Of a DNA stretch of 64,000 nt, positions 42,994 to 51,616 are shown piece by piece. The notes beneath the pieces were generated by a model. The model worked only from the letters and a program-made list of their open reading frames with translations. It had not been told where the DNA came from and did not search any database. Location: contig NZ_FRCM01000008.1 in NCBI RefSeq assembly GCF_900142915.1, forward strand, positions 306,258-370,257. Reading direction: 5' to 3'. The position numbers were made by a program, and so were the translations under genes. Position 1 is the first letter of the stretch; each line of letters opens with the position of its first letter. Source of the DNA: Mucilaginibacter sp. OK098. Lineage in GTDB: Bacteria; Bacteroidota; Bacteroidia; Sphingobacteriales; Sphingobacteriaceae.

Positions 42994-43001
42994 TACTTTT
43001 G
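42994..43001 (+). promoter_or_regulatory. Probable -7 box of the SDR/AraC operon
   Basis: TACTTTTG matches TAnnTTTG and lies 21 bases before the SDR start at 43023, so the mRNA leader would be short. This supports the downstream start codon over the TTG at 42999. Confidence 0.5.
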
Positions 43002-43022
43002 TGTTATCAAATAATGATTAGT

Positions 43023-44054
43023 ATGAAACAGCAAGAAATAACAGACAATTACAACGGTATTTTACAACAACCCATTGGCTCAGGCTTTACAGCCTTTTCA
43101 ACAGCAACAGATGTAATGAACGGGATTGACCTAAGCGGCAAAACGGTCATCGTTACCGGTGGCTACGCCGGCATAGGTTTAGAAACTGTTAAAGCCTTAA
43201 CCACCGCGGGCGCTAAAATTATAGTCCCAGCACGTGATATAAATAAGGCTGCCAAAAACCTGGAAGGAACAAAAAATGTTACCATTGAGCAATTGGACCT
43301 GATGGATCCGGCATCCATTGATGCCTTTGCCCGAAAGTTTTTGGAAACTAACGAGACACTACATATCCTGGTTAATAATGCCGGCATTATGTGGGTGCCG
43401 CTCCAACGCGATCTGCAGGGTTATGAGTCGCAGCTTTCAACCAACCACCTGGGGCACTTTCAGCTTACCGCCAGGCTTTGGCCCGCATTGAAGCGGGCAA
43501 ATGGCGCGCGGGTGGTCCACCTATCTTCCTTCGGACATCAAATGGCCCCATTTAACTTTGAAGACCCCAACTTTGAGCATCGCGATTATGAAACGCTGCA
43601 AGGATATGGTCAATCAAAAACAGCTAATAACCTGTTCACAGTAGAATTGGACTATCGCGGCAAACAATCCGGCGTGCGGGCATTCTCTGTGCACCCGGGT
43701 TCAGTAATTGGAACAGACCTGGGCCGCGTAGCACCGATGGCTTTGTTTCAGCAAATGGGGACACATGACGCAAATGGTAACCTATACCCTGAGGTGGCAA
43801 AAAAGCTAAAAAACCTAACACAGGGCGCCGCTACATCCCTGTGGTGCGCAACCAGCCCCCAGCTTGATGGCATAGGCGGCGTTTATTGCGAAAATGCTGA
43901 TATTGCTGAACCCGACCTGGGGAATATAGATCATCAGTATGATGATCCTTCAACGTTACGCGGGGTTAAGCCTTACTCAGTAGATGCAGATAATGCAAAG
44001 CGGTTGTGGCGTTTAAGTGAAGAGTTAACCAATGTCGTTTTTAAGGCAGATTAA
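43023..44054 (+). CDS. Short-chain dehydrogenase/reductase
   Basis: A 343-residue NAD(P)-dependent SDR of the retinol-dehydrogenase-like branch. The cofactor motif is VIVTGGYAGIGLETVKAL (TGxxxGIG), followed by LDLMDPASID and LVNNAGIM (NNAG). The catalytic part has VVHLSSFGHQ and YGQSKTANNLFTVEL (Y-x-x-x-K). Length is above the classical 250 because of an extended C-terminus, common in this branch. The substrate is unknown. Starts at 42999 (TTG) and 43014 are possible; 43023 fits the promoter. The AraC regulator follows after 14 bases. Confidence 0.9.
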   Translation: MKQQEITDNYNGILQQPIGSGFTAFSTATDVMNGIDLSGKTVIVTGGYAGIGLETVKALTTAGAKIIVPARDINKAAKNLEGTKNVTIEQLDLMDPASIDAFARKFLETNETLHILVNNAGIMWVPLQRDLQGYESQLSTNHLGHFQLTARLWPALKRANGARVVHLSSFGHQMAPFNFEDPNFEHRDYETLQGYGQSKTANNLFTVELDYRGKQSGVRAFSVHPGSVIGTDLGRVAPMALFQQMGTHDANGNLYPEVAKKLKNLTQGAATSLWCATSPQLDGIGGVYCENADIAEPDLGNIDHQYDDPSTLRGVKPYSVDADNAKRLWRLSEELTNVVFKAD

Positions 44055-44068
44055 TTAATTTTGTGCGA

Positions 44069-44884
44069 ATGATGGGGCATCAAATAGAATACATCCATAG
44101 TGACATCAAACGATCGCGCTTTGAAGATCAGTTTTTTAAAGCCGATGTGCTTTTTGAGGATCATTTACTGGTTTGGCTGATTTCCGGTGAAACCAGGATA
44201 GTACAAGCTGACCATACTTATCTGCTAGGCCCTGGTGACGTTCTGTTGTTTCCCCGTCATTTGTTGGCTACGGTGCTAAACTATCCTAAAGATGGCTTAC
44301 TGCATCAATCGGTAACAATGCATTTTACGACGAACCATCTTAGAAATTACTACGATAAAAACACAGTGCCGGGTAAAACGGGGCCTGCGCCCACCCCGGC
44401 ATTTCAAACTTTTGAACAGCATCCGTTACTTAAAAGCTGCCTGGCCTCTTTAATCCCGTACTTCGACCTTAAAGAAAAACTGCCGGATGCCCTCGCTTCG
44501 CTTAAAATAGATGAGGCGATTCACATTCTTATGGCCATAAAACCAGATATTGACCATGTGCTGGCCAATTTTGCAGAACCGGGAAAGATTGACCTTGCCA
44601 ATTTCATGGAGCGAAATTATATGTTCAACATGCCTATGGAAAAATTTGGCTACCTAACCGGGCGCAGCCTTACAACCTTCAAACGCGACTTTAAAAAGGC
44701 TTTCCAAACCACGCCGCAAAATTGGCTAACCCGTAAACGACTGGAACTGGCGCATTATCAAATCAGGGAAAAGAACCGGAAACCGTCAGAAGTGTACCTG
44801 GAAACCGGCTTCGAAAATCTTTCACACTTTGGCTACGCATTTAAGAAGCGCTTCGGTTATGCCCCTACTGAAAAAAATGGATAG
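44069..44884 (+). CDS. AraC-family regulator with cupin sensor
   Basis: A 271-residue regulator. The N-terminal half is a cupin-like sensor (LVWLISGETRIVQADHTYLLGPGDVLLFPRH), and the C-terminal AraC domain (about 175-270) shows NMPMEKFGYLTGRSLTTFKRDFKKAFQTTPQNWLTRKRLELAHYQI and then PSEVYLETGFENLSHFGYAFKKRFGYAP. It probably controls the upstream SDR gene with which it shares a transcript. The start at 44069 is uncertain by one codon. It converges on the sigma factor gene with only 7 bases between stops. Confidence 0.9.
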   Translation: MMGHQIEYIHSDIKRSRFEDQFFKADVLFEDHLLVWLISGETRIVQADHTYLLGPGDVLLFPRHLLATVLNYPKDGLLHQSVTMHFTTNHLRNYYDKNTVPGKTGPAPTPAFQTFEQHPLLKSCLASLIPYFDLKEKLPDALASLKIDEAIHILMAIKPDIDHVLANFAEPGKIDLANFMERNYMFNMPMEKFGYLTGRSLTTFKRDFKKAFQTTPQNWLTRKRLELAHYQIREKNRKPSEVYLETGFENLSHFGYAFKKRFGYAPTEKNG

Positions 44885-44891
44885 ATATTAT

Positions 44892-45470
44892 TTAAATAAG
44901 ATAAGCCAGTACAATGCAATAGATGATATCGGAATACCTCAGCTGAGATCGCAAGGTCTTCAAAGCCTCAACCATATGGTTTTTTACCGTATTGGGCGAG
45001 ATGTGTAATTGCTCGGCAATTTCCTTATGCGAAAGGCCTTCCACACGGCTTAACTTAAAAACAAGCTGCTGCTGGCGCGGAAGCTTTTCAATAATCTTAT
45101 CGGTAAATTGCTCCAGGTCGCGGGCCAGTACTTCTTCTTCGGTACTATTTTGCTCCTCAATAAAATTGAGAAGGTTTTCAACAAAATCGTTTGATTTGCA
45201 AGCCTGCCTTAATGAATTAAGCGACAGGCGCTTTGCAACAACATACAGATAAAGCCACATATTACCTTCCGGGTCAAGCTTTTCCCTGCTGAGCCAAACA
45301 TTGATGAATGTTTCCTGTACAACCTCTTCGCTCAGCGCCTTATCCTTCAAAAAACGAAATGCAAGCCGGTAAACCTTCTCGCTGTATTGTTCATATACCG
45401 TGGTGAATACATCCTCATTGCCATCAATAAGCTGCCTAATGCTGTTACTGTCAATGAGTTTGTTTTGCAC
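44892..45470 (-). CDS. ECF RNA polymerase sigma factor (FecI-like, Bacteroides expansion family)
   Basis: A 192-residue sigma-70 family factor. Region 2 (about 20-85) includes VYRLAFRFLKDKALSEEVVQETFINVW for -10 recognition. Region 4 (about 130-177) has LPRQQQLVFKLSRVEGLSHKEIAEQLHISPNTVKNHMVEAL. The hydrophobic C-terminal tail (IIYCIVLAYLI) is usual in this family. It should be held by the FecR protein and released when SusC binds glycan. Its separation from fecR by three unrelated genes is unusual. It diverges from the GH2 gene. Confidence 0.94.
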   Translation of the reverse strand: MQNKLIDSNSIRQLIDGNEDVFTTVYEQYSEKVYRLAFRFLKDKALSEEVVQETFINVWLSREKLDPEGNMWLYLYVVAKRLSLNSLRQACKSNDFVENLLNFIEEQNSTEEEVLARDLEQFTDKIIEKLPRQQQLVFKLSRVEGLSHKEIAEQLHISPNTVKNHMVEALKTLRSQLRYSDIIYCIVLAYLI

Positions 45471-45724
45471 TATAGTATATATTTATAATCGGTGGCTAAA
45501 TGTAAAAAGTATTAAGTGAATATTAAATAATTCCTTTTAAAATATTATTTGTCTGCTTTTCTGATTTTTTTAAGAATGCCATAATGTTCGGAAGATGCTT
45601 TATCTGTTCATTTTGTTTTTGGATGATAAAAAAAGCGTGTTAAAAAACCGTCAAACACGCATACTTGCAACCTGGCCTCCATAAAAATATATTTATTTTT
45701 ATCTTTAGCCCATTAATATTACCT

Positions 45725-48382
45725 ATGGCCACTTTCAAATATTTAGCTAAAACCCCTCTCCTGTTTGTTATTCTTTTTTTGTTGCCATTTGCACAGGCAT
45801 CAGCACAAAATAAATATGAACTTAATACCGGCTGGAAATGCCAAAAATTGAACGATGTGCGTGTTGATGGCACACAGATCTCAAAAACTGATTTCTCAAT
45901 TAACAATTGGTTAAATGCCACGGTACCCGGAACCGTTTTAACTACATTGTTAAATAATAAAAAAGTCCCCGATCCTTTTTGGGGAATGAATAATGCACAT
46001 ATAAAAGATATATACAATACCGGGCGAGATTATTATACCTACTGGTTTGTTAAAGATTTTAACCAGCCCGCACTAACAGGAAATAACCAGGTATATCTAA
46101 ACCTGAGAGGTGTTAATTATAGCTGCGAGGTTTATCTAAATGGTAAAAAAGTAAATAAACAAACCCATTTCGGGATGTTTTTACGGCAGTCGTATAATAT
46201 CACCTCATTAATCAGCAAAAGCGGCAAAAACCGTTTGGCGGTATTGGTTTACCCACCCGATCCGGTTGGGAACCCTAATGGCGGACAAGGCGGCGATGGC
46301 CGGATAGCCAAAAACGTGGGCCTGCAATATACCGCCGGCTGGGACTGGATCCAGCCAATGCGCGACCGCAACACCGGCATTTGGGATAAGGTAACCATTG
46401 AAACAACAGGTTCAGTACGAATTACTGATCCGCATATAATCACGCTGGTTCCGGGTATAAGGCAGGTTGAAGGCAAACAGCAGCCGGCAATTATCAAATC
46501 ATCCGCAACATTAGTTAATGCTACCAATAAAGCAGTTAACGGAGTACTACAGTTTATTATTGACGGGCAGCGGGTTGTAAAGAATGTAGTTGTTAAGCCA
46601 AACTCATCTGCAGAAGTTAACCTGAATGATCTGATCTTAAAAGATCCGAAATTATGGTGGCCAAATGGTTATGGCGCCCCTCATCTTTATAAAAGTTCCA
46701 TTCAGTTTTTAACAGCAAATAAACTATCCGACAAAACTGATATTAATGTTGGTGTAAGGGAAATACAAACCAGCTGGAACGGGCAAACGCATAGCAGGCA
46801 GGTTGAAGTTAACGGGCAAAAGATCTTTATTAAAGGCGGCAACTGGATCATATCCGATGCCATGTTGCGCTTCACCGATGCGAGATATAATGCGGAGGTG
46901 CGTTTTCACCGGGATATGAATTTAAACCTTATCCGGGTTTGGGGCGGCGCTTTAGTTGAGCGGCCTGAATTTTATAATGCATGTGATGAATATGGAATGC
47001 TTGTTTTCCAGGATTTCTGGGTTTCTGGTGATGCTAACGGAAGATGGTTTGACCCTATGAAGAAAGATGACCAGTGGACCAGGCGTAAATACCCTGACGA
47101 TCATAAACTATACCTTCAATCGCTTGCCGACCAGATAAAACTGGTACGTAATCATCCCTCCCTGGCTATCTGGTGCGGTGGTAACGAGATCACACCGCCG
47201 GAAGATATTTTACTGCCCGTACGCGATTCTATCCTGCCAAAGCTTGATGGCACCCGCTGGTTTGTTGAATATTCTAACTCCGATAAAATGTCGCTCAATA
47301 CACTGGGCGGCAATGGTGACGGTCCTTATGGTATTCAGCCCGACTCGGCATTTTGGAAAGTACGTACCTTCCCTTTTAACTCCGAGATAGGATCGGTGGG
47401 GATTAATGATTTTGAATCGTTAAAGCGCTTCATCCCAACTGAAAACCTTGTTGCACCTGAATATTCGGAGGATAAGAAAAAGAATAAAGTTGATTCTGTT
47501 TGGGATTATCATAAATATATTGGCTATGATGCTTCAATTGAAGCATATGGAAAAGCGAAGGATGTAAAAGACTTTGCCGCCAAGGCCCAACTGGTTAATT
47601 ACAACCAGTACAGGGCACTGATGGAAGGCTTTAGCGCACACATGTGGGATTGGTATACCGGCGTCATCATCTGGAAAACCCAGAACCCATGGACCGCTAT
47701 GCGCGGGCAGATGTATGATTATTATCTTGACCCTAACGCCTGTTTATATGGTCTGCACAGCGGCAGCGAACCACTGCACGTGATGTACAACCCATTAAAT
47801 GGTATGGTTACCATAGTAAATAACACGTTTACTACTAAACGCGATTTAATGCTCTCTATAAAAACTTATGACATGCAGGGAAAAGAAAAGCTGCTGACCC
47901 AGGTTTTTGAAGAGATCCAGCCACAATCTGTTAAGGGTTTTGTCCCGGTAAAAGGTGAGGTTGATGCACTTGCCAAGAAAGAAGGCGTATTTCTATCGCT
48001 CAGACTTACCGATGTAAAACAAAATATTGTGAGCGATAACCTGTACTGGCTGCCCGATGAAAAAGATATTTATTCCGGTTTGAAAAAGATAGCTGCATCG
48101 CAGGTTGAAACCATTGCCAAACAAATTGCCCCCGGCAAAATTGAAGTTACTTTGTCTAACCCTTTGAATGCGCCGGTAGCATTTTTCAATAGGGTATCAT
48201 TGGTGGATGCACAAAGCGGCAATCGTTTGCTGCCGGTATTCTATAGTGATAATTATGTATCGGTTTTACCGGGCGAACATAAAACCATTACGCTGAATTA
48301 TGATGCCGGCAAAATTAAAAGTACGCCGATGATTAATGTGAGTGGGTGGAATTTGAAGGATCAAACAATTAGCATTAAATAA
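45725..48382 (+). CDS. GH2 glycosidase resembling mannosylglycoprotein endo-beta-mannosidase
   Basis: An 885-residue secreted GH2 enzyme with a signal peptide ending QASAQ. Sugar-binding and Ig-like domains (about 30-330) precede a TIM barrel with LNLIRVWGGALVERPEFYNACDEYG, the acid/base in LAIWCGGNEI (about E488) and a probable nucleophile in FNSEIGSVGI (about E554). The stretch VWDYHKYIGYD, IEAYG and VIIWKTQNPWTAMRGQMYDYYLDPNA resembles plant endo-beta-mannosidase more than classical beta-mannosidase. An exo-beta-glucosaminidase role is the alternative. An in-frame start at 45665 would add residues before the signal and is not preferred. It lies in the mannan locus, divergent from sigma. 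Confidence 0.88.
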   Translation: MATFKYLAKTPLLFVILFLLPFAQASAQNKYELNTGWKCQKLNDVRVDGTQISKTDFSINNWLNATVPGTVLTTLLNNKKVPDPFWGMNNAHIKDIYNTGRDYYTYWFVKDFNQPALTGNNQVYLNLRGVNYSCEVYLNGKKVNKQTHFGMFLRQSYNITSLISKSGKNRLAVLVYPPDPVGNPNGGQGGDGRIAKNVGLQYTAGWDWIQPMRDRNTGIWDKVTIETTGSVRITDPHIITLVPGIRQVEGKQQPAIIKSSATLVNATNKAVNGVLQFIIDGQRVVKNVVVKPNSSAEVNLNDLILKDPKLWWPNGYGAPHLYKSSIQFLTANKLSDKTDINVGVREIQTSWNGQTHSRQVEVNGQKIFIKGGNWIISDAMLRFTDARYNAEVRFHRDMNLNLIRVWGGALVERPEFYNACDEYGMLVFQDFWVSGDANGRWFDPMKKDDQWTRRKYPDDHKLYLQSLADQIKLVRNHPSLAIWCGGNEITPPEDILLPVRDSILPKLDGTRWFVEYSNSDKMSLNTLGGNGDGPYGIQPDSAFWKVRTFPFNSEIGSVGINDFESLKRFIPTENLVAPEYSEDKKKNKVDSVWDYHKYIGYDASIEAYGKAKDVKDFAAKAQLVNYNQYRALMEGFSAHMWDWYTGVIIWKTQNPWTAMRGQMYDYYLDPNACLYGLHSGSEPLHVMYNPLNGMVTIVNNTFTTKRDLMLSIKTYDMQGKEKLLTQVFEEIQPQSVKGFVPVKGEVDALAKKEGVFLSLRLTDVKQNIVSDNLYWLPDEKDIYSGLKKIAASQVETIAKQIAPGKIEVTLSNPLNAPVAFFNRVSLVDAQSGNRLLPVFYSDNYVSVLPGEHKTITLNYDAGKIKSTPMINVSGWNLKDQTISIK

Positions 48383-48839
48383 AGAATTTAACCTTGTTTT
48401 GGTTAGCGTTGTGGTCAAGAACGCAGGCCTTCGACCTGCGCTGATATATTAGGCCCTTTCAGGGCTAGGAAAAACACAATATTCAAAGGTAGGGGCAACA
48501 TACGATAGCGCAGGTCGAAGGCCTGCGTGATTGATAGAGTTCAAACCTGTGGTGTTCTAAACATTAAAATATAAATAGCCACAAATTAACAGCATACGTT
48601 ATCGATGTTTATTTCTGACGATTATTGCGATAAAATGTTGTGAATCTGCGAGTTTCACTAATATTCAAATACACTATGCACCCAATCTCTCTGCAATCGA
48701 TTTCATAAATCTTAAGTGCATGAGTAACAATTAAGTATCATTTCAATTTCACAGTACATTTTATCCCTTTTTTATTTAAATTGGACCCCGTTAAACCAAT
48801 TTTAATTACCGATATATTTTATCATTAAAAAATAAGCCA
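48383..48839. other. Gene-free gap with a long inverted repeat
   Basis: No gene is seen in these 457 bases. The left part is the repeat at 48421-48528; the rest is AT-rich and presumably carries the promoter of the ThuA-domain gene, but no TAnnTTTG box was found. Confidence 0.6.
48421..48528. repeat. Inverted repeat with 22-base perfect arms
   Basis: The arms at 48421-48442 and 48507-48528 are exact reverse complements, with core GCAGGCCTTCGACCTGC. A smaller dyad, AGGCCCTTTCAGGGCT, lies between them. This GC-rich, self-complementary architecture in AT-rich surroundings is typical of mobile palindromic repeats such as REP or MITE units. Confidence 0.65.
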
Positions 48840-51500
48840 ATGCGACTTAAATTTACTTTTTTGCTTTTTATCCCCCTTTTGTTTTTGGGCTTTGCTCCTG
48901 TAAAACCAAAAATTTTGGTTTTTACCAAAACGGCGGGCTTTCACCATGCGTCAATCCCATTGGGTGTTGATGCAATTATAAAGCTTGGCAAAGAGAATAA
49001 TTTTGATGTGGATACTACATCTGACGACAAAAAGTTTATTGAAAGCAATCTGAAAAAATATAGTGCCGTTGTATTTTTAAGTACTACCGGCCCCTTGCTA
49101 ACTGCTAACGAGCGGAATGATTTTGAACGATATATCCAGGCCGGTGGTGGTTACGTAGGTATCCATGCCGCTGCTGATGCAGAATATGACTGGCATTGGT
49201 ATGGCCGCCTGGTTGGTGGTTATTTTGTTAGTCACCCGGCGCAACAGGAAGCGGTGCTGCATGTGGTTGACAGAACCCATATTTCAACTAAACATTTACC
49301 TGCTGAGTGGAAAAGGAAAGATGAATGGTATAATTATAAAGAATTGAATAAAGATGTACATGTGCTGATCACCATTGATGAAACCAGCTATAAAGGCGGC
49401 ATTAATGGCGCCAACCATCCAATGGCATGGTATCATAATTACGACGGCGGCCGGGCATGGTACACCGAGCTTGGCCATACCGATGAATCATATAGTGACC
49501 CGCTTTACCTAAAACACATCCTTGGCGGAATTCAATGGGCCATGGGCGATCATCATAAATTGAACTATGGGAAGGTGACTACCGAGCATGTTCCCGAAGA
49601 AAATCGTTTTGTAAAAACCCAGCTGATAACAGGTACTTTTTTCGAGCCGACCGAGTTAACTGTATTGCCAAATCTTGATGTGCTGATCACTCAGCGCCGC
49701 GGCGAAATAATGCTTTATAAAAATGATACCAAGGCCATTAAACAAGCAGGCTTTTTAAATGCATACTGGAAAACACATACCAAAGGCGTAAATGCCGAAG
49801 AAGGTGTATTAGGCATTCAGGCTGATCCGGATTTTAAAAACAATCACTACGTTTATATTTATTACAGCCCGGCAGATACAAGTGTTAACCGTTTATCGCG
49901 CTTTACATTTGTAAATGATACCATTGATAATAAAACTGAAAAAGTAGTATTACAACTTTATTCGCAGCGTGAGATCTGCTGCCATACAGGTGGTTCAATA
50001 GCTTTTGGACAGGATAATATGCTATACTTGTCAACAGGTGATAACTCAACCCCGTTTGATGAAGGCGGAAAACCACCATATAATACCCATGCTTTTGCAC
50101 CACTTGATGACAGGCCAGGCTATGAACATTATGATTCAAGGCGTTCAGCAGGCAATACCAATGATTTGCGCGGGAAGATCCTGAGGATAAAAATGAAACC
50201 AGACGGTACGTACGACATCCCGGAAGGAAACCTGTTTAAACCCGGGCAGGAAAAAACCAGGCCTGAAATTTATGTTATGGGCGATAGGAATCCTTACCGC
50301 ATTTCGGTTGATAAAAAGAATGGCAATTTATATTGGGGAGAAGTTGGCCCTGATGCAAATAAGGACAGCCTTGAAACAAGAGGGCCACGCGGCTACGATG
50401 AGCTAAACCAGGCGAGAAGCGCGGGCTTTTTTGGCTGGCCGCTCTTCATCGGGCCAAATATCCCGTATCGTGCTTATGATTATGCCACAGGTGTATCAGG
50501 TCCTGCATTTGATCCGGCAAAGCCAATAAATGATTCAAAAAATAACACAGGTTTAAGAGAATTGCCACCCGCACAACCGGCTTTTATATGGTATCCTTAC
50601 GGGCCGTCTGCAGATTTCCCCGAGGTAGGCTCAGGTGGACGTACAACAATGGCCGGACCGGTTTATTATACCGATCTGTACCCTAAAGCAACCCGTTTCC
50701 CTGATTATTATAACAAAAAAATGATCTTTTACGATTGGATCAGGGGTTGGATAAAAGCAATAACCTTACAGCCAAACGGTGATTTTGATAAGATGGAAGC
50801 ATTTTTACCCTCCATTAAATTCAATTCACCAATTGATATGGAGACCGGTCCGGATGGAAGGATCTATGTGCTGGAATATGGCAGCGGCTGGTTTACCAAA
50901 AACGTTGATGCAGGCTTAGCCCGGATTGACTATAACAGAGGTAACCGCGCACCTGAAATAACAAAAATTAACGCCAGCAAAACTTTCGGCAAGCTTCCTT
51001 TACCTGTACTTTTCACTGTTGTGGCAAAAGATCCTGAAGGAGATAAAATGAGCTATACCTGGAACCTGGGCAACGGCGTAACCCGGAAGACCCTGGTGCC
51101 AAGGCTTAATTATACTTACACCAAAAAAGGAAATTATAACGCAACCGTTGATGTTAAGGACGACCAGGATGCAACCGTAAAAAGTAAACAGATTAACATC
51201 CTGGCAGGCAGCATGGTTTCAAACCTGGCTAATATTAACGCAAACAGCCCGGGCAAAGCATTAATGCTATCGCTTGATTGCAAAACCTGTCATAAAATAG
51301 CTGAAAAATCAATAGGGCCAGCATTTACTGACGTGGCTAAAAAATATCCAAATAACAAGGCTTCAATGGCGCACTTAACAGAAAAAGTTAAAGAAGGCGG
51401 AAGCGGTGTTTGGGGTGATGTTGCCATGCCGGCGCATCCGGCGTTAAAACCAGCAGAGGCTAAACAAATTATAAGCTGGATCCTATCGCTTAAACAATAA
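48840..51500 (+). CDS. ThuA - sugar dehydrogenase - PKD - cytochrome c secreted protein
   Basis: An 886-residue multidomain protein. After a signal peptide comes a ThuA domain (about 24-235: ILVFTKTAGFHHASI, GGGYVGIHAAADAEYDWHWYGRLVGGYFVSHPAQQ). A PQQ-dependent glucose/sorbosone dehydrogenase-like propeller follows (about 255-690, with GEVGPDANKDSLETRGPRGYDELNQ), then a PKD domain (about 700-790) and a C-terminal class I cytochrome c with CKTCH (C814, C817, H818) and a methionine ligand in VAMPAHPALK. It likely oxidises a sugar in the periplasm and passes electrons to the cytochrome. From memory this combination is common in soil Bacteroidota; the substrate is unknown. Confidence 0.93.
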   Translation: MRLKFTFLLFIPLLFLGFAPVKPKILVFTKTAGFHHASIPLGVDAIIKLGKENNFDVDTTSDDKKFIESNLKKYSAVVFLSTTGPLLTANERNDFERYIQAGGGYVGIHAAADAEYDWHWYGRLVGGYFVSHPAQQEAVLHVVDRTHISTKHLPAEWKRKDEWYNYKELNKDVHVLITIDETSYKGGINGANHPMAWYHNYDGGRAWYTELGHTDESYSDPLYLKHILGGIQWAMGDHHKLNYGKVTTEHVPEENRFVKTQLITGTFFEPTELTVLPNLDVLITQRRGEIMLYKNDTKAIKQAGFLNAYWKTHTKGVNAEEGVLGIQADPDFKNNHYVYIYYSPADTSVNRLSRFTFVNDTIDNKTEKVVLQLYSQREICCHTGGSIAFGQDNMLYLSTGDNSTPFDEGGKPPYNTHAFAPLDDRPGYEHYDSRRSAGNTNDLRGKILRIKMKPDGTYDIPEGNLFKPGQEKTRPEIYVMGDRNPYRISVDKKNGNLYWGEVGPDANKDSLETRGPRGYDELNQARSAGFFGWPLFIGPNIPYRAYDYATGVSGPAFDPAKPINDSKNNTGLRELPPAQPAFIWYPYGPSADFPEVGSGGRTTMAGPVYYTDLYPKATRFPDYYNKKMIFYDWIRGWIKAITLQPNGDFDKMEAFLPSIKFNSPIDMETGPDGRIYVLEYGSGWFTKNVDAGLARIDYNRGNRAPEITKINASKTFGKLPLPVLFTVVAKDPEGDKMSYTWNLGNGVTRKTLVPRLNYTYTKKGNYNATVDVKDDQDATVKSKQINILAGSMVSNLANINANSPGKALMLSLDCKTCHKIAEKSIGPAFTDVAKKYPNNKASMAHLTEKVKEGGSGVWGDVAMPAHPALKPAEAKQIISWILSLKQ

Positions 51501-51518
51501 TAATTTCAACAAACAACC

Positions 51519-51556
51519 AGCAGGATAATTGATGATAATTATCCTGCTTTTTTATT
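51519..51556 (+). terminator. Terminator of the ThuA-domain gene
   Basis: AGCAGGATAATT and AATTATCCTGCT form a perfect 12-base stem around GATGAT, followed by a T-rich run. Confidence 0.85.
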
Positions 51557-51576
51557 ATACCAATCAATTGTGTTAT

Positions 51577-51584
51577 TAAATTTG
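51577..51584 (+). promoter_or_regulatory. Possible -7 box of the TonB receptor gene
   Basis: TAAATTTG fits TAnnTTTG, 33 bases before the start at 51617. No properly spaced TTG was seen. Confidence 0.35.
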
Positions 51585-51616
51585 ACCGCACATTTGAACA
51601 TTTGTACCTATACTTA

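Larger units (their letters stand above)
42586..43022. other. Divergent intergenic region, fusion gene and SDR gene
   Basis: No gene is seen in 437 bases. It contains -7-like boxes for both genes and a short dyad (42781-42798). This is a likely control region for the two neighbouring AraC-type regulators. Confidence 0.55.
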
